Source: CBDCCT01 sp965214995
GTDB lineage: Bacteria > Deinococcota > Deinococci > Deinococcales > Trueperaceae
Reading direction: 5' to 3'
DNA: 64,000 nucleotides
Assembly (NCBI GenBank): GCA_965214995.1
Contig: CBDCCT010000002.1
Coordinates: forward strand, 3,596,001 to 3,660,000
A program made the translations under genes and the position numbers. Within the stretch, counting starts at the first letter, position 1, and each line of letters begins with the position of its first letter. The notes beneath the pieces are model-generated. The model had not been told where the DNA came from, did not search any database, and saw only the letters and a program-made list of their open reading frames with translations. Positions 62,140 through 64,000 of this stretch are shown here, in pieces.

Positions 62140-63399
62140 TTAAAAAAAGCCGCTGATGATGTCTCGAGCCTGCTGCGCCGCACGTTCCAAGCCTTCCTCG
62201 GGACTCCGCACGCCCTGGACGGCGGCGGCTTCGTACTCTCTCGAGATGGCGTCAAAAATTTCGATGAGATACGGCGTATCGTCCACCCCGCGGGTGCGCA
62301 AGTTCTGCTCGATGAACTCGTCCAGAATAGGCCGCTCCCCCAGCATCTCGATAAAGAGCGGGTTCTCGGCCATGTCCTGACGGTAGGGAATCTGGCCCGT
62401 AAGCTCCATAAAGAGCGCGTCGTTTTCGGGGCTTAAGATAAACTCGATAAACTTCCAGTCCTCTTCCGGGTGCTCGCTGGTGCTGAAAATGGCGATGTTT
62501 TTGGGGTCGCCGTAGGTGAAAACGGGCTCGCCCGCCAATCTATCGGGCACGGGCGGCGGGACGAGGTCGTATGCAAAGCCCTCCGGCGCGTTTTGCTCGT
62601 AAAAGGGCAGCGTGAAAGGCCCGGCGGGCTCGACGAGCACGGTGCCGTCGAAAAAGCGGTTCTGCGCCGACTGGCCTTTGGGGGCGAGACCCTCCTCGAA
62701 AAGCGTCGCCAGAAACGCGAACACCTCCTGCCCAGCCTCGTTGTCGAACGCAACTTCGCCCTCATCATTCAGCAGCGTCTGGCCTTGGGAGGCGGCGATG
62801 TAAAGGGTGTAAAAGTCGAAAAAGCGCTGCCACCAGGTCACGTCCACGTTGGGCGCGTAGAGGTATTTTTCGCCGCCCCACGTTTCGTTGACCTTGCGCG
62901 CCGCCTCCAGAAAACCCGAGTAAGTCGCCAAATCCTCCGGCGCGACGCCTGCTTCCTCGAGCAAATTGACGTTGTAGGCGAACATCACCGGGTTGGCCTT
63001 CCAGGGCACCTGGTAGACGTGGCCGCTCGGGTGGGTGTAGAGGTCCAAAATCGCCTCACCGGAACGCTGGGTCATAAACTCGGTAAAACCCGGCAGCGTC
63101 TCGTGTTCAAAAAGCCCGCCCGCCTCGACGTACTGGCTAATGGCGCCGGGGTAGATGTTGGCGGCCACGTCGGGCGTGGTCCGCGCGGCGATGGCGGCGA
63201 GCAAGACCTCTTCGGTCGAGCGGCTTGCGGGTAGGGGTTGCATGTTGACCTGGATATCGGGGTTTGCCGCGTTCCACGCCTCGACAACCTGAGTAGCAAA
63301 GGCGATTTCTTCGGGGTTCGACGAGGGCCAGAAGGTGATCTCGGTCTGCGCGAGGGCGAAGCCGAGGAGGAGAAGTAGGGTGACTTTGAGCGTTTTGAT
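62140..63399 (-). CDS. Sugar ABC transporter substrate-binding protein with ATC start
   Basis: A 419-aa cluster D binding protein. The usable start is ATC at 63399: AAGGAGG lies 5 nt upstream, the frame is open and encodes a perfect signal peptide (KTLKVTLLLLLGFALAQ) and family opening (TEITFWPSSNPEEI). In-frame TAG lies 39 nt above, with no ATG, GTG or TTG between. Starting at ATG 63243 would delete the signal peptide. Later segments GHVYQVPWKANPVMFAYNVNLLEEAG and AIFSTSEHPEEDWKFIEFIL are typical. Either a rare AUC start or a sequence error explains it. Confidence 0.85.
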   Translation of the reverse strand: MKTLKVTLLLLLGFALAQTEITFWPSSNPEEIAFATQVVEAWNAANPDIQVNMQPLPASRSTEEVLLAAIAARTTPDVAANIYPGAISQYVEAGGLFEHETLPGFTEFMTQRSGEAILDLYTHPSGHVYQVPWKANPVMFAYNVNLLEEAGVAPEDLATYSGFLEAARKVNETWGGEKYLYAPNVDVTWWQRFFDFYTLYIAASQGQTLLNDEGEVAFDNEAGQEVFAFLATLFEEGLAPKGQSAQNRFFDGTVLVEPAGPFTLPFYEQNAPEGFAYDLVPPPVPDRLAGEPVFTYGDPKNIAIFSTSEHPEEDWKFIEFILSPENDALFMELTGQIPYRQDMAENPLFIEMLGERPILDEFIEQNLRTRGVDDTPYLIEIFDAISREYEAAAVQGVRSPEEGLERAAQQARDIISGFF

Positions 63400-63462
63400 G
63401 GTCGCCTCCTTATGGTTGCAAGTGCTAAAGCTTGTGGTCTAGCCGACAGTTGCGTGCCCCTC

Positions 63463-64000
63463 CTAACCTTTGACGCCCGAGGAGGTGATGCCCTCGAGGT
63501 AGTAGCGCTGGAACACCAGGTACACGACTATCATGGGCAGCACGGCAATCAGCGTGGCCGCCATGACCGAGCCCACCTGCCCGCCCGCCTGCCCGCCGAT
63601 GCCGTAGAGCGTGACCATCTGGGTGAGGGTCTGGTACTCGAGCTCCCGGTTCACAATCGTCGGCCATAAAAAGTCGTTCCAGCCGCCCATGAAAGTAAAA
63701 ATCCCCACCGTGATAATGACCGCCGTCGAGAGCGGCCAGATGATCCTAAAAAGGATGGTCAGGTCCGAGGCCCCGTCCACCCGCGCCGCGTCGAGGAGGT
63801 CTTGCGGGATGGTCTTGAAGTGCTGGCGGAACATGAAAATCCCAAAGGCGCTGATCATGCCGGGCACGATTAACGCCTGGTACGAGTCGTTCCAGCCGAA
63901 GCGCACGATGAGGATGTAGAGGGGGATTAAGAGGAGCTGACCGGGAATCATCATGGTCAGGAGGATGATGTTAAAGATGAAGTCGCGCCCGAAAAACTTT
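63463..64000 (-). CDS. Sugar ABC transporter permease (MalG type), 3' part
   Basis: The gene runs off the right edge; the frame stays open to 64000 (KFFGRDFIFNIILLTMMIPGQ). The EAA loop LLDAARVDGASDLTILFRIIWPLSTAV and the end YYLEGITSSGVKG are typical. It precedes the binding-protein gene by 63 nt, the reverse of the more usual binding-protein-first order. Its partner permease and ATPase lie outside the window. Confidence 0.92.
   Translation of the reverse strand, partial: KFFGRDFIFNIILLTMMIPGQLLLIPLYILIVRFGWNDSYQALIVPGMISAFGIFMFRQHFKTIPQDLLDAARVDGASDLTILFRIIWPLSTAVIITVGIFTFMGGWNDFLWPTIVNRELEYQTLTQMVTLYGIGGQAGGQVGSVMAATLIAVLPMIVVYLVFQRYYLEGITSSGVKG

Overview
The window is a piece of a high-GC (roughly 63-66 %) bacterial chromosome. 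Its gene content points to Deinococcota, most likely a Trueperaceae-like lineage: a housekeeping SigA, a DdrI-like Crp regulator, a ScpA, many Ala-Gln-cleaved signal peptides on substrate-binding proteins, and secreted proteins with few cysteines. This placement is an inference. No rRNA, tRNA, IS element or CRISPR array was seen. The sequence is strikingly rich in the palindrome CTCGAG (often GCTCGAGC), in genes and between them.

Layout. 1-2800: a manganese/zinc-type ABC importer and its DtxR/MntR-like repressor, with matching 16-bp operator-like dyads before both transcription units. 2870-9064: EamA exporter, pyrD, an SDR enzyme and a large glycosidase-like lipoprotein. 9600-17700: scpA, a three-repeat secreted protein, DUF3467, a DsbA-like protein, a coupled HprK-like kinase / nucleotidyltransferase pair, tyrA, a phosphatase and YkvA. 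17700-23450: a YdeP-type molybdenum oxidoreductase and its sulfurtransferase FdhD, separated by an aldo/keto reductase and a lone HsdR-N-type nuclease-like protein. 23690-31630: divergent SRPBCC membrane paralogues, a lower-GC orphan, a methyltransferase, a PQQ-propeller/cupredoxin fusion, an amine oxidase and a nucleotidyltransferase. 31760-34240: Crp-family regulator with a strong promoter and long leader, then rpoD.

36159-42145 is a tightly packed carbohydrate ABC operon. Its last three genes overlap by 4 nt: the second permease, a YcaO-family protein and a NodB-like deacetylase homologue. Both of the last two have altered active-site motifs, and no RiPP precursor or partner was recognised. 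This is the strongest candidate for an undescribed metabolic system.

Immediately after it (42318-43211) lies what looks like a decayed integron: a VCR-like attC site, one cassette carrying an EVE-domain gene, an attI-like region, and a divergent, frameshifted and truncated IntI-type integrase remnant. All parts are in canonical integron geometry.

43400-50000 holds asnS, aspS and hisS with a HAD phosphatase and a hydrolase. 50000-52530 holds small proteins, including a CsbD-like stress protein, YceH and a low-GC orphan. 52727-58114 is an ABC-2 exporter, a secreted amidohydrolase and a DesK/NarL-type two-component system. 58231-64000 is a second sugar-uptake locus (permease, binding protein, two large secreted proteins) whose binding protein appears to start at an ATC codon.
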